Shown here one piece after another: positions 53,024 to 60,734 of a DNA stretch of 64,000 bases. Within the stretch, counting starts at the first letter, position 1, and every line of letters starts with the position of its first letter. The notes under the pieces are model-generated. The model was not told where the DNA came from, ran no database searches, and worked only from the letters and a program-made list of their open reading frames with translations. The DNA lies in NCBI GenBank assembly GCA_964512655.1, contig CAZEJT010000005.1, positions 124,001 through 188,000 of the forward strand. Direction: 5' to 3'. A program made the translations under genes and the position numbers. The DNA comes from VBOC01 sp964512655 (GTDB lineage Bacteria; Bacteroidota; Ignavibacteria; UBA10030; SZUA-254).

Positions 53024-53410
53024 GTTGTTTATTCCTCCTTTGTTGATGTCGGGCTAACGTCCCTTTCCGAAATCATCGCTGGTGATTTCGATGAAATGCA
53101 GTATTCGAGACGGTATGTTTTGGCCGGATCTACCTTCTGACGAGATTTTGGTATATCTTACCACCTCTGCCGAAAGAGTTACCCACAAATCCTCGGCGGG
53201 AGGGTCGCCTATCCCTCACCCTCCCACCGATTCGCCTCCTCCTCTTAACTCAACCGCTAAGGCTTCAAGGAGCAGCGATGCGATAGAATTTATCATCGCA
53301 AATTACCTGATCGAAACTGGATGAGGTCATTTGAAGCTGGTAGGTCTCCCCCCATCAAAAGTTAAAGGTTCGCACCGCGAAGACCAACGGAATTCATTCA
53401 CGGTTTCTTG
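53024..53410. other. Intergenic region without a convincing gene
   Basis: A gap of 387 bases between the minus-strand AraC-type gene and the secreted protein. A plus-strand open frame at 53082-53324 has no ribosome site, no recognisable family and biased composition, and was not accepted. No repeat or hairpin of note was seen. Confidence 0.5.
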
Positions 53411-53740
53411 TCATCGCCCTTTCGTCCCCCTCAGCTCTGTCAATGGAATTCCGAATGCTCGTTTTACCCATCGGTAGAATGCGAGGTCGTCAACAAAACC
53501 CAGTTCTGCTCCTATCTCAAATCCAAGTCGTTGTGTCCTGGAAATTTGTTCGAGTAGATGCATTTTCCGGCAAGAGTCTACGTATTTTTTCGCCGTCACG
53601 CCCTCTCGGGTGCGGAACGCGCGCGCCAAATTGCCCGGGTCCAAGCCATGTAGGAGTGCAACCTGCTTGAGGTTTCCTCCCTTTTTCCAATTCGACTTGA
53701 TGTAGTCGATCGCCTTGTCTGTTTTGCTGTTGACCGGCAT
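53411..53740 (-). CDS. Stand-alone AraC-type DNA-binding domain protein
   Basis: A 109-residue protein consisting only of a double helix-turn-helix of the AraC family: first unit NLKQVALLHGLDPGNLARAFRTREG, linker helix AKKYVDSCRKMHLLEQI, second unit GFEIGAELGFVDDLAFYRWVKRAFGIPLTELR. The usual N-terminal sensing domain is missing. Such short forms (MarA/SoxS-like) are controlled by their own level rather than by a ligand. The ribosome site before the ATG is weak. It lies 154 bases from the end of the CHAT protease gene, same strand. Possible targets include the neighbouring secreted-protein genes. Confidence 0.88.
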   Translation of the reverse strand: MPVNSKTDKAIDYIKSNWKKGGNLKQVALLHGLDPGNLARAFRTREGVTAKKYVDSCRKMHLLEQISRTQRLGFEIGAELGFVDDLAFYRWVKRAFGIPLTELRGTKGR

Positions 53741-53894
53741 GCCCGGGCTTGTGCTTCTCGGAGCATGTAGTCGTTTGAGGCAGGAAAAGGTTACTGAGGA
53801 TAACTCGCATCCGGCCGGGCCTGAAGTCCGGTGGAGCCAGGAATGGAAATACTAAGGGAAACTGACCCCCCTTGGAAGGTCTAACGCTCAGTCA

Positions 53895-56408
53895 TTAGTG
53901 TGCGCCATACATTCTCCAATCACCTGTAGAAACGCATCCTGCCCAGGAATAGGGGTTCGTGGATTGTCTGCGTGCGCGTAGGTCCTTCAATCGATTAATC
54001 ATTGCCTTCTGCACCAATGCTGGATAATCCGGAGCATCCTGAGAGTAGAGGTCTGTCATGAACTTCATCGTCCCCTCGTCTTGAATCTGCCAAAGCGAGC
54101 TCACGACCGTCCTCGCTCCGGCCATTTGAAACGCCCTCCGTAGCCCATAGACCCCTTCACCCTGCTCAACCTTTCCAAGACCGGTTTCACACGCAGATAA
54201 CACTGCGAGGTCAACCCCGCGCATATTCATGCCGGAGACCTCAAGTGCGGTGAGCACACCGTCCTCACCTCCGGGAATCTCGGCCCCTTCACCATGCAGA
54301 TTAGAACCTGCAAGGAACAATCCTGATTGCAGCAATGGATTTTCATCGAGGAGTTTTATCTCATTCGTGTTGAGCTTGACCGTTCTCTGTGCTGCGCATT
54401 CTCCGCCGAGAAAATAGGCGTGCGTCGCAAAATGAAGGACGCGATACCCCGATTCCTCGGACTTGAAGTTTTCCTCGCTGGCGCTCGCACCAACTCGAAT
54501 CGTCGAACGCTCGTGCCCAAAATACTTTGCAATGGTCTCGACCTCCAGCCGAGTGGCCGACAATGGACCGACTTTAGTTTCACTTAACGCGCTGCACGAG
54601 GATCTGAGATTATGCAAACTCTTGTCGTCATAGGTGTGGGCAACGGCCGATACCACATTTCGATTTGTTCGCCTCTCAGTTGCAGGAGCCTCAAAATCGG
54701 GATCCCCAAATGCCAGAAGACCCGAACCATGATCCGATACCTTCCCGGCGTATCGCAACACATCGCGGCCGGCGGAAAGGTACTGGATCGCATGGCTTTC
54801 GATTAGATACGTTCGATCTCCATCCGGGAGGCCGGCAAACGAGAGCAGATTTAACGCTCCATCTCCCGAAATGAAGAGTCGGTTCATAGCGCGGATTCGA
54901 TGCGAAATGGGCTTCCAAATAAGAGCACTAAGATTATGGAGATTAGCTTTAGCCTGTGAATCGAGCGCGGTTGGGACTATTCCGCGCAGGCCGCTTGCGA
55001 TTGCCATGTAGCCCGTCTGGTGAAGTATCAGAGTATCAATCTCGGAAGCGGGTCCAATGTCGATTGCGTACGGGCTGTGCGACTTGTCAATGAGGATTTC
55101 CATGTACCTGGGCGTAATAGAGTCCCTCCGGGTGTACCAGTAGTTCCATCGCGCAAACTCCATTAATGTCGTATTTTGTGGAAGACTCCTGCGTATCTTA
55201 TCCAACAAACCATTGGGTTTGAGATTCGAAACTACTTCGTTGAGTCCGCGAAGCGCGAGGAGGGATTCCAGGCTATCTTGTTGATGATCCATTTGCTTGA
55301 TCTGAGCGAAAGAGTTTTTCTGGTTCAACACCCCGCTCGTGTAATTCCTCGAGATGTTCAGTTTTAGGCCTTGTAACTGGTCCCAAATCTGTTTCGTTAC
55401 TGAATCCATTCTTGATAAAGAAGATTGCCTCTGCTCGATCGCACCGTCACTTACTCTTCCTTTAAGGAACATGACCATCTCGACGCCAAGAGGGTCGGTC
55501 AAAGTGTGGGTTTTTGTAGAGTCGAACCGGGTTGACAACCAGTAATCGAGTGATACGCGCGCCGATCGAGAGAATCGCAGGGCATCTCGCTCTGACATTA
55601 GAGCACCGATCGTTTCGAACTCAGCGAGCCTCACAGAGAGGGCTTCGGTAGCAACTTTCAGGGCGGCTGTCCACTTGTGCTGTTGACGAAGGCCACGGGT
55701 TATCGACTCCAATACTTCACCGACTCGCGAATGATACGCGGGCAGAAAGCTTCGGTACCAAGCCAATGCTCGCTGATGCAGGCTCTCCGCTTCCGAGAAC
55801 CGGCCTATGTCGTCGTACACCGCGGCGAGGTTGTTCATTACCGTGGGACGTTCCGCATAGTTGGGATCGAGTTTATTGATAAGGTAAGAAGCCTTGACCG
55901 TCGCACTCTCCGCTGCTCCATAGTTCCCGGTAGCCCTGTACATTAGCCCGAGATTGCTGTATGTTGTCCAGAGGTTAGCGCTCTCCTTTCCTTCGAGGGC
56001 TTCCTTGATGGCCTTCGACTTCAAATACAAGGGAATTGCCCCGTCGTAGTCTCTTGCATTGCGCCGAATCTCGGCAAGATTGTTATATATTCTGGCGATG
56101 AATAGTTCGTTTTCTCCAAAAAGTCGAACCCGTTTTTGAAGAGATGATTTCCAGACATCTTCCGCATTGCTGTAATCCGCTTTTAGATAGTAGAATCCAC
56201 CCAACCAATACTCGATCATGCTGATGGCAGTGTCTGGGTATTGTAGATCATGACGGGCGGCAGCGATCCCGGAATTGCTGAGGGCGATCGCAGAATCGAA
56301 TCGTGATGCCACTGCCAGCGTCCGAGCCTCTTCGAGCAATCGGCTCCATGACTGAGCGGGAGCCGATTGGACGGAGAAAACAACGATCAGCAAAATTATG
56401 GCTCGCAT
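53895..56408 (-). CDS. Exported TPR-CHAT (caspase-like) protease
   Basis: An 837-residue protein with a signal peptide (MRAIILLIVVFSVQSAPAQ). Residues about 20-270 hold tetratricopeptide repeats (IYNNLAEIRRNARDYDGAI, TYSNLGLMYRATGNYGAAE, VMNNLAAVYDDIGRFSEAE). A helical linker and a C-terminal CHAT peptidase domain follow, with catalytic H663 in VLHFATHAYF and C740 in LSACETGLG. Both catalytic residues are present, so it should be an active cysteine protease, acting outside the cytoplasmic membrane. GGAGG lies 8 bases before the ATG at 56408; the frame is open to 56480. It is divergent from an ECF sigma/anti-sigma pair with 143 bases between them, suggesting shared control. Confidence 0.93.
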   Translation of the reverse strand: MRAIILLIVVFSVQSAPAQSWSRLLEEARTLAVASRFDSAIALSNSGIAAARHDLQYPDTAISMIEYWLGGFYYLKADYSNAEDVWKSSLQKRVRLFGENELFIARIYNNLAEIRRNARDYDGAIPLYLKSKAIKEALEGKESANLWTTYSNLGLMYRATGNYGAAESATVKASYLINKLDPNYAERPTVMNNLAAVYDDIGRFSEAESLHQRALAWYRSFLPAYHSRVGEVLESITRGLRQQHKWTAALKVATEALSVRLAEFETIGALMSERDALRFSRSARVSLDYWLSTRFDSTKTHTLTDPLGVEMVMFLKGRVSDGAIEQRQSSLSRMDSVTKQIWDQLQGLKLNISRNYTSGVLNQKNSFAQIKQMDHQQDSLESLLALRGLNEVVSNLKPNGLLDKIRRSLPQNTTLMEFARWNYWYTRRDSITPRYMEILIDKSHSPYAIDIGPASEIDTLILHQTGYMAIASGLRGIVPTALDSQAKANLHNLSALIWKPISHRIRAMNRLFISGDGALNLLSFAGLPDGDRTYLIESHAIQYLSAGRDVLRYAGKVSDHGSGLLAFGDPDFEAPATERRTNRNVVSAVAHTYDDKSLHNLRSSCSALSETKVGPLSATRLEVETIAKYFGHERSTIRVGASASEENFKSEESGYRVLHFATHAYFLGGECAAQRTVKLNTNEIKLLDENPLLQSGLFLAGSNLHGEGAEIPGGEDGVLTALEVSGMNMRGVDLAVLSACETGLGKVEQGEGVYGLRRAFQMAGARTVVSSLWQIQDEGTMKFMTDLYSQDAPDYPALVQKAMINRLKDLRARRQSTNPYSWAGCVSTGDWRMYGAH

Positions 56409-56551
56409 ACCATAACCTCCCCTGGCAGATTGTAGTTGGGATACTTGGACAAATCTACTGAAAGACTCGCATAATCTCAAAAGTTGTAAAGATTATCGGA
56501 TCTGGTTAGCTTCTTTCAAGGCGCCAGGCAAAAAGATCGTCTCTAAGACCC

Positions 56552-57091
56552 GTGGGGACAGACTCTCAAACAACTGAACAGGCCATCAAGCGCTTCCTTG
56601 AGGGCGATCCTGAAACGACTTCGGTGATATCCGGCTGGGTCCGTGCGGTATTTCAATTCAACGCCCGACCGGGATCTCCCTCGGTCGACGATCTCGTGGA
56701 GGATACGCTTCTTAAACTGCTCCCATTGTTTAGATCAGACAATTTTCTTTGCCGCTCATCCTTGAAGACATACGTTCAATCGATTGCCAGGCATACCCTC
56801 ATTGACGCTCTTCGTAGGCGAACAGTCCGGCAGAGAATCCTCACACCTCTGGGTGATAGAGACCCGAAGGATCCGATGGACTCCGCTACGTCAATTGAGA
56901 AAGTAGATCTTCTCGCGCACCTATTGGATCTAATCGGCGAGAACTGCCGGAATCTGTGGAGACTTATATTCTTTGACGAATTGACTTATAAGGAGATCGC
57001 CCAGAAACTTGGGATCTCCGAAGCTGCGGTCAAGGTTCGAGCATTCCGGTGCAAGGAAGAAGCCCGGGTCATTCGAAAGAGCATCGAGTGA
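56552..57091 (+). CDS. ECF-type RNA polymerase sigma factor
   Basis: A 179-residue sigma-70-family factor. Region 2 is seen in VDDLVEDTLLKLLPLFRSDN and SSLKTYVQSIARHTLIDALRR, region 4 in ENCRNLWRLIFFDELTYKEIAQKLGISEAAVKVRAFRCKEEAR. Regions 1 and 3 are absent, as in ECF factors. The start is a GTG at 56552; the ribosome site is weak. The next gene, 39 bases downstream, encodes a zinc-binding membrane anti-sigma factor, its likely inhibitor. Target promoters probably include its own and perhaps the divergent CHAT gene. Confidence 0.92.
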   Translation: MGTDSQTTEQAIKRFLEGDPETTSVISGWVRAVFQFNARPGSPSVDDLVEDTLLKLLPLFRSDNFLCRSSLKTYVQSIARHTLIDALRRRTVRQRILTPLGDRDPKDPMDSATSIEKVDLLAHLLDLIGENCRNLWRLIFFDELTYKEIAQKLGISEAAVKVRAFRCKEEARVIRKSIE

Positions 57092-57130
57092 AACCTTTCA
57101 GCGCCAAAAACGACTATTCCTGCTAGGCGG

Positions 57131-57991
57131 ATGATGGATATCAAAGAGCTCCGGAGATTACTCCCTTTTTACATAGCGGGCACCTTGAATACCGGGGAAC
57201 GCAATGCCGTGGAAGACGGACTGCGTGAATCAGCCGAGCTTCGAGCGGAACTCGGAGAGTGGAAGGAAATTCAACAAGTAGTAAAGGCCAGGGCCGGGTA
57301 TGAGGAGGCCCATGTTCCGGCCAGTGGCCTGATTGAGTTCGCGGCGGGAAGTCTCGGGGGCCCTGATCGACAGAGAATCGCGGCCCACATCGAGTCCTGC
57401 GCTTCGTGCAAAACCGAACTCGATATCCTTCGGGAGACATTCGAAAAAAGCGATGCGGCTGCCGCATTACAATCCGCACCCATACCTGGTCCAGGATTCT
57501 TCTCAGCGCTCGTTTCGAAGTTGAAGGCGAGACGGATCCAACTGGGATTCGCCATCGCGGTTGTAGCGATAGCATCCATCGTCTTTTTGATGAGGCAGGG
57601 GTCTGGCCCCACACAGAATAGCCAGATACTCGATCTGCATTACTCTCCCGAAGTACGGGGAGGAGAAACCCGCCCCGTCCCGGAGATTTTCATAGACCAA
57701 AGGATTAAGCAAGTCGTAATGCACGTCGGCATCCCGTCCTCCGGAATTCCGGCTACACGTTATTTACTCACACTCAGGCGTCCGAGCTTGTTGTCGGAAG
57801 AGCTGGCCGATAAACTCCCGGGAGAACCGGCAGGGGGTGAACATACGATCATCTCTTTGACGACCGCGGCTTCCCATTTTCTGGATTCTGGTCGATACGA
57901 ACTGACGGTAAAGGAGGAATTTGATCACCCACCGGGAGGTATCCAGCCGTCAACATACCTCATTCCATTCAATATATCGCCCGACCACTAA
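57131..57991 (+). CDS. Membrane anti-sigma factor with zinc-finger-like motif
   Basis: A 286-residue single-pass protein. The N-terminal cytoplasmic half contains the anti-sigma pattern LLPFYIAGTLNTGERNAVEDGL and a zinc motif H86-IES-C90-AS-C93 (ZAS type). A membrane helix follows (about 138-154, LGFAIAVVAIASIVFLM), then an extracytoplasmic domain of about 130 residues rich in beta strands. It would hold the ECF sigma factor inactive until the outer domain receives a signal or is cut. The start is either of two adjacent ATGs (57131 or 57134). The outer domain is not a recognised sensor. Confidence 0.9.
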   Translation: MMDIKELRRLLPFYIAGTLNTGERNAVEDGLRESAELRAELGEWKEIQQVVKARAGYEEAHVPASGLIEFAAGSLGGPDRQRIAAHIESCASCKTELDILRETFEKSDAAAALQSAPIPGPGFFSALVSKLKARRIQLGFAIAVVAIASIVFLMRQGSGPTQNSQILDLHYSPEVRGGETRPVPEIFIDQRIKQVVMHVGIPSSGIPATRYLLTLRRPSLLSEELADKLPGEPAGGEHTIISLTTAASHFLDSGRYELTVKEEFDHPPGGIQPSTYLIPFNISPDH

Positions 57992-58216
57992 CACCCGATA
58001 CAACACTCGCCTAAGCTTGAGCACGTCCCCCGTGGACACAGCGGAATTTATCCCCCAACCAGTGTTCGCGTCGAAATATCCATAGGATCTCCAGGTTTCA
58101 CTTTTCCAACCACACTAGTTTAGGAATGTATTTCTTAGTAGAGAGTCTGAAGGTTTCAAACGAATAAATGGGGGTAGAGATGCTCGTCAAATAGGTAGAT
58201 TCTTGAAGGAGGCCCT

Positions 58217-58882
58217 ATGAAAACCGCGCACATACCATTCCTCGCCCTTCTTACCGGGGCAGTACTCCTCACACTGATCTTCTCAGATCAAACGCCGGCT
58301 CAACGTGAACAAACCGACGAACCGTCAGGAAGAACCGTGCGCATTTTTCGGGTATTAGACATCACCCCCGTGTACACTCTCACCGTGTCCACAAACTCAG
58401 GGAACGGAACTGTCACTAAGTATCCAGATCAATCAATGTACGATTACAAGAGCGCCGTCCGTCTCTGGGCGATCCCCATCGCCGGGGCCCACTTCGTCAA
58501 ATGGACCGGGGATGTTCGGCAAAGTGAGAGCACGAAGAATCCGCTGACCGTCACCATGCTGGACAATAGTTCGATCACCGCCATCTTTGCGCTAAATTCA
58601 AACACCATTGCATTTGCGCTTGATCAGAACTATCCCAATCCCTTCAATCCTTCAACAATTATTGCATTCCAACTTCCAGTTCGCGCCCGGGTCAGACTCA
58701 AGGTGTATGATGTGTTGGGTAAGGAGGTGGCACAATTGGTGGATGAAACCGAGGATGCGGGTTACAAGACAGTCGAGTGGCGTGCAGGTACCGCTCCGAG
58801 CGGAGTCTATTTCTATCGCATCGAAATGAATACGGCCGACGACCGCTTCATGGCGGTGAAGGAAATGCTTCTCGTGAAATGA
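58217..58882 (+). CDS. Small secreted protein with InlB-like repeat and type IX sorting domain
   Basis: A 221-residue exported protein: signal peptide (MKTAHIPFLALLTGAVLLTL), one bacterial beta-grasp/InlB B-type repeat (YTLTVSTNSGNGTVTK, VRLWAIPIAGAHFVKWTGDV, NPLTVTMLDNSSITAIF), and the C-terminal sorting domain (LDQNYPNPFNPSTIIAFQL to KEMLLVK). GAAGGAGG precedes the ATG. It lies 225 bases after the anti-sigma gene on the same strand and could belong to that sigma factor's output, though this is untested. Probably surface-located. Confidence 0.88.
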   Translation: MKTAHIPFLALLTGAVLLTLIFSDQTPAQREQTDEPSGRTVRIFRVLDITPVYTLTVSTNSGNGTVTKYPDQSMYDYKSAVRLWAIPIAGAHFVKWTGDVRQSESTKNPLTVTMLDNSSITAIFALNSNTIAFALDQNYPNPFNPSTIIAFQLPVRARVRLKVYDVLGKEVAQLVDETEDAGYKTVEWRAGTAPSGVYFYRIEMNTADDRFMAVKEMLLVK

Positions 58883-58898
58883 ACTTGGAGGGGTAAAG

Positions 58899-58943
58899 AA
58901 CCACAAAGTCCCAACCGAAACTCCTTGGTTGGGACTTGTGGTT
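58899..58943. terminator. Long hairpin shared by two convergent genes
   Basis: AACCACAAAGTCCCAACC (58899-58916) pairs with GGTTGGGACTTGTGGTT (58927-58943), 17 base pairs with one bulged A and a 10-base loop. It lies between the convergent genes ending at 58882 and 58959, and either strand can form it. T-rich but interrupted tails follow (TTACTTACT on plus, CTTTACC on minus). A bidirectional terminator is the likely role. Confidence 0.65.
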
Positions 58944-58958
58944 TACTTACTACAAATT

Positions 58959-59426
58959 CTACTTTCCCGCTTCAACTGGAACTACGTCAAACTTGCCGGT
59001 GCTCGTGACAAAAAATATTGTCTCCGAATCTGCAGCACCCTTTGTGCTGTGGCGATCACCTGCTGGGTAGGTGAAATACGATCCGGCACCTAAGCTCTTC
59101 TCTTCTCCCTTCTCAGGCACATAGATGTATGCGCCCTTGAGAACAACAACCCGAAGGGCACTGCTGTGGTAATGCAGCGCGTTCGAGAAGCCCGGGGGGA
59201 ACTTGATAAACATGCCGAAGGGACCCTTGTCGGGGTTTCCCCAAAGCACACATCCCATCACACCCGATCCCGGCGGTGCATTCTTGAGCGTGTCCCACTT
59301 GATTTCATCGGCAGTCCACATCACCTTCTCGCCTTTCCCCTTCATTTTCTGAGCCGGGGCGTTGGCTGAACCCAATAGAAGCAATCCCATCAAAACAACG
59401 AGGGAAGACAACAGTACTTTCTTCAT
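58959..59426 (-). CDS. Exported cupin-domain protein
   Basis: A 155-residue exported protein with a signal peptide (MKKVLLSSLVVLMGLLLLGSANA) and a single cupin barrel: FPPGFSNALHYHSSALRVVVLKGAYIY and GSYFTYPAGDRHSTKG give the metal-binding histidines. The overall pattern resembles DUF4437/cupin_7 proteins that bind metal and small ligands. The activity is unknown. AGAGGAGAT precedes the ATG. It converges with the secreted protein gene at 58217 across a strong hairpin. Confidence 0.88.
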   Translation of the reverse strand: MKKVLLSSLVVLMGLLLLGSANAPAQKMKGKGEKVMWTADEIKWDTLKNAPPGSGVMGCVLWGNPDKGPFGMFIKFPPGFSNALHYHSSALRVVVLKGAYIYVPEKGEEKSLGAGSYFTYPAGDRHSTKGAADSETIFFVTSTGKFDVVPVEAGK

Positions 59427-59557
59427 CCGAATCTCCTCTGAATGTTTGAAACGGTGAGTTTGTGGGATAAAATAATAACTTCTCGCAAGAAGTCAAATAT
59501 TGTTGACCCCGAGCACGTAGGTGCCCCATTCAACTGGCTATCTAGGGAGCTCACTTG

Positions 59558-59629
59558 TTGCCTCACGTAAGTTTCTATTCGAAATCTGATTCGTTGCCTC
59601 ATCTAAGTTTCTATTCGAAATAGGATTCG
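59558..59629. repeat. Two-copy 36-bp direct tandem repeat
   Basis: Two adjacent 36-base units (59558-59593 and 59594-59629) both read TTGCCTCA, then two variable bases, TAAGTTTCTATTCGAAAT, two variable bases and GATTCG. They differ at only four positions. There is no spacer, so this is not a CRISPR array. No other copy was noticed in the window. Confidence 0.75.
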
Positions 59630-59762
59630 TTTCACCCGACGTGTGTCTTTATGAACTGGGGCCGACCAGTCATTGTCTTGGCCTGAGATACCGCCGCAAA
59701 GTCAATGATGGCTGATTATTCAAGGTTCTGACAATACCGTGAATCCTCTTCACCCCTATTGA

Positions 59763-59791
59763 TTGCATCATGAGCAATGCGGTTGTATATT
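59763..59791 (+). promoter_or_regulatory. Promoter of the small-protein/nucleotidyltransferase pair
   Basis: TTGCAT (59763-59768) and TATATT (59786-59791) are exactly 17 bases apart. Transcription would begin near 59798, about 50 bases before the first gene at 59848. One of the best promoter matches in the window. Confidence 0.6.
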
Positions 59792-59804
59792 GTGTGTAAT
59801 TCCG

Positions 59805-59822
59805 CGGAGGCACTCCCCTCCG
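59805..59822 (+). other. Leader hairpin CGGAGG-N6-CCTCCG
   Basis: A 6-base-pair GC stem with a 6-base loop (CACTCC) just inside the predicted transcript of the downstream pair. It could protect the mRNA end or influence translation; no ribosome site of the first gene is visibly sequestered. Confidence 0.4.
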
Positions 59823-59824
59823 GC

Positions 59825-59837
59825 TAGGATTATCCTA
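59825..59837. promoter_or_regulatory. 13-bp palindrome TAGGATTATCCTA before the gene pair
   Basis: A perfect palindrome (TAGGAT-T-ATCCTA) between the promoter and the first start codon at 59848. Toxin-antitoxin operons are often autoregulated through such sites, so it is a candidate operator. Its position downstream of the start of transcription fits repression. Inference only. Confidence 0.45.
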
Positions 59838-59847
59838 TGGCGATGCA

Positions 59848-60036
59848 ATGATCAAACGGGTTGTCAAAAAAGGGCGCTTAAGGGACTTCTCGGAGATTAG
59901 AAGCAATCTTACCTACTGGTCGTCGAAAACTCCGGATGAGCGTATCTCGGCAGTTGAGCATTTAAGGAGGCAGCGAATTGGAAATTCAGCAAGACTTCAG
60001 AGATCTGCTCGCGTCGTTCAACGCCCACGGGGTTGA
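59848..60036 (+). CDS. Small antitoxin-like protein upstream of a nucleotidyltransferase
   Basis: A complete 62-residue basic protein (MIKRVVKKGRLRDFSEIRSN..., SSKTPDERISAVEHLRRQR, SARLQRSARVVQRP). The segments TPEER-x-AVEHLRRQ and ARLQRxxRVV are, from memory, typical of a family of small proteins encoded just before nucleotidyltransferase genes. The last 59 bases overlap the next gene in another frame. No strong ribosome site is seen. The pair has its own promoter and palindrome. It is probably the small partner of a toxin-antitoxin-like module; which member is toxic is not known. Confidence 0.75.
   Translation: MIKRVVKKGRLRDFSEIRSNLTYWSSKTPDERISAVEHLRRQRIGNSARLQRSARVVQRPRG
59963..59969 (+). 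promoter_or_regulatory. Ribosome binding site AAGGAGG inside the upstream gene
   Basis: This site sets the TTG start of the nucleotidyltransferase at 59978, with 8 bases of spacing. It also encodes the LRRQ motif of the small upstream protein, so one stretch serves two purposes. Confidence 0.7.
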
Positions 60037-60424
60037 TTACATTGTCATCGGAGCGTTTGCACTGGCCTACCACGGCGCTCCACGGTACACGGGGGACCTC
60101 GATGTCCTCGTCCGGCCTGAACTGGATAATGCACGGCGTATTCTGGAGGCACTCGAAGAGTTCGGATTTGGGGCTCTCGACTTAATGGCGGGCGATTTCA
60201 CCACTGCTGATCGAGTTGTGCAATTGGGGGTCGCCCCGGTTCGCGTCGATATTGTGACATCGATTACGGGCGTCACCTGGGTGGACGCAACCTCTGGAAG
60301 AGTGAGGGGGTCATTTGGCGACGTCGAAGTGTATTATCTCGGGAGGAAACAATTCATACTCAACAAGAGGTCACTCGGAAGAAAAAAGGACCTCGCGGAC
60401 TTGGAGGCGATTGGCGAGGTGTGA
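59978..60424 (+). CDS. Minimal nucleotidyltransferase (DUF6036/MNT-like)
   Basis: A 148-residue protein with a nucleotidyltransferase core: YIVIGAFALAYHGAPRYTGDLDVLVRP carries the GA-x-x motif and the D-L-D metal pair; a further acidic position is expected in VRVDIVTSITG. Family members transfer nucleotides to proteins or tRNA in toxin-antitoxin-like pairs. The start is TTG at 59978, decided by a strong AAGGAGG (59963-59969) 8 bases upstream that itself lies inside the first gene. The two genes overlap by 59 bases in different frames, so their translation is tied. Confidence 0.88.
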   Translation: MEIQQDFRDLLASFNAHGVDYIVIGAFALAYHGAPRYTGDLDVLVRPELDNARRILEALEEFGFGALDLMAGDFTTADRVVQLGVAPVRVDIVTSITGVTWVDATSGRVRGSFGDVEVYYLGRKQFILNKRSLGRKKDLADLEAIGEV

Positions 60425-60734
60425 TTCCAGCTCCAGGCGGTTTCCACCCCTTTATAGACCTTCGGGGAAATGGATAGCTATCCCTGAACTCACCGCATTT
60501 CTCATCTTAGCCGTCGCGCATACATTTACAGCATTCGCCTTTGTGGTAATCGCCCGATCGATGGCCCGTTCAGAGACGTAGAGGAAAAGCTCTTAGCTGG
60601 GCGCCATCTTCTCGGCACTTAGATGACTCAGGTAGATGCAGCGAGCGGGGGCATGACTATATTCTGCTCGAAGTGTATATTGGGGGTGCGAAAACGAGGT
60701 GCGGGAGCATCATTTTGCAAGAACGGAGATGCCA
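60425..60734. other. Intergenic region before the small conserved gene
   Basis: A gap of 310 bases with no convincing gene. A TATATT at 60676-60681, with ATGACT 17 bases upstream (60653-60658), may be a weak promoter for the gene at 60735. Confidence 0.4.

Larger units (their letters stand above)
59427..59847. other. Intergenic region with tandem repeat, promoter and palindromes
   Basis: A gap of 421 bases with no gene. It holds a two-copy 36-bp tandem repeat (59558-59629), a well-formed promoter (59763-59791), a leader hairpin (59805-59822) and a 13-bp palindrome (59825-59837), all listed separately. The last three belong to the downstream gene pair. Confidence 0.7.

Noticed and set aside
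53082..53324. Plus-strand open frame of 80 codons
   Set aside because: No ribosome site, low-complexity composition and no family match.
59558..59629. CRISPR array made of 36-bp units
   Set aside because: Only two units, directly adjacent with no spacers, and no cas genes in the window.
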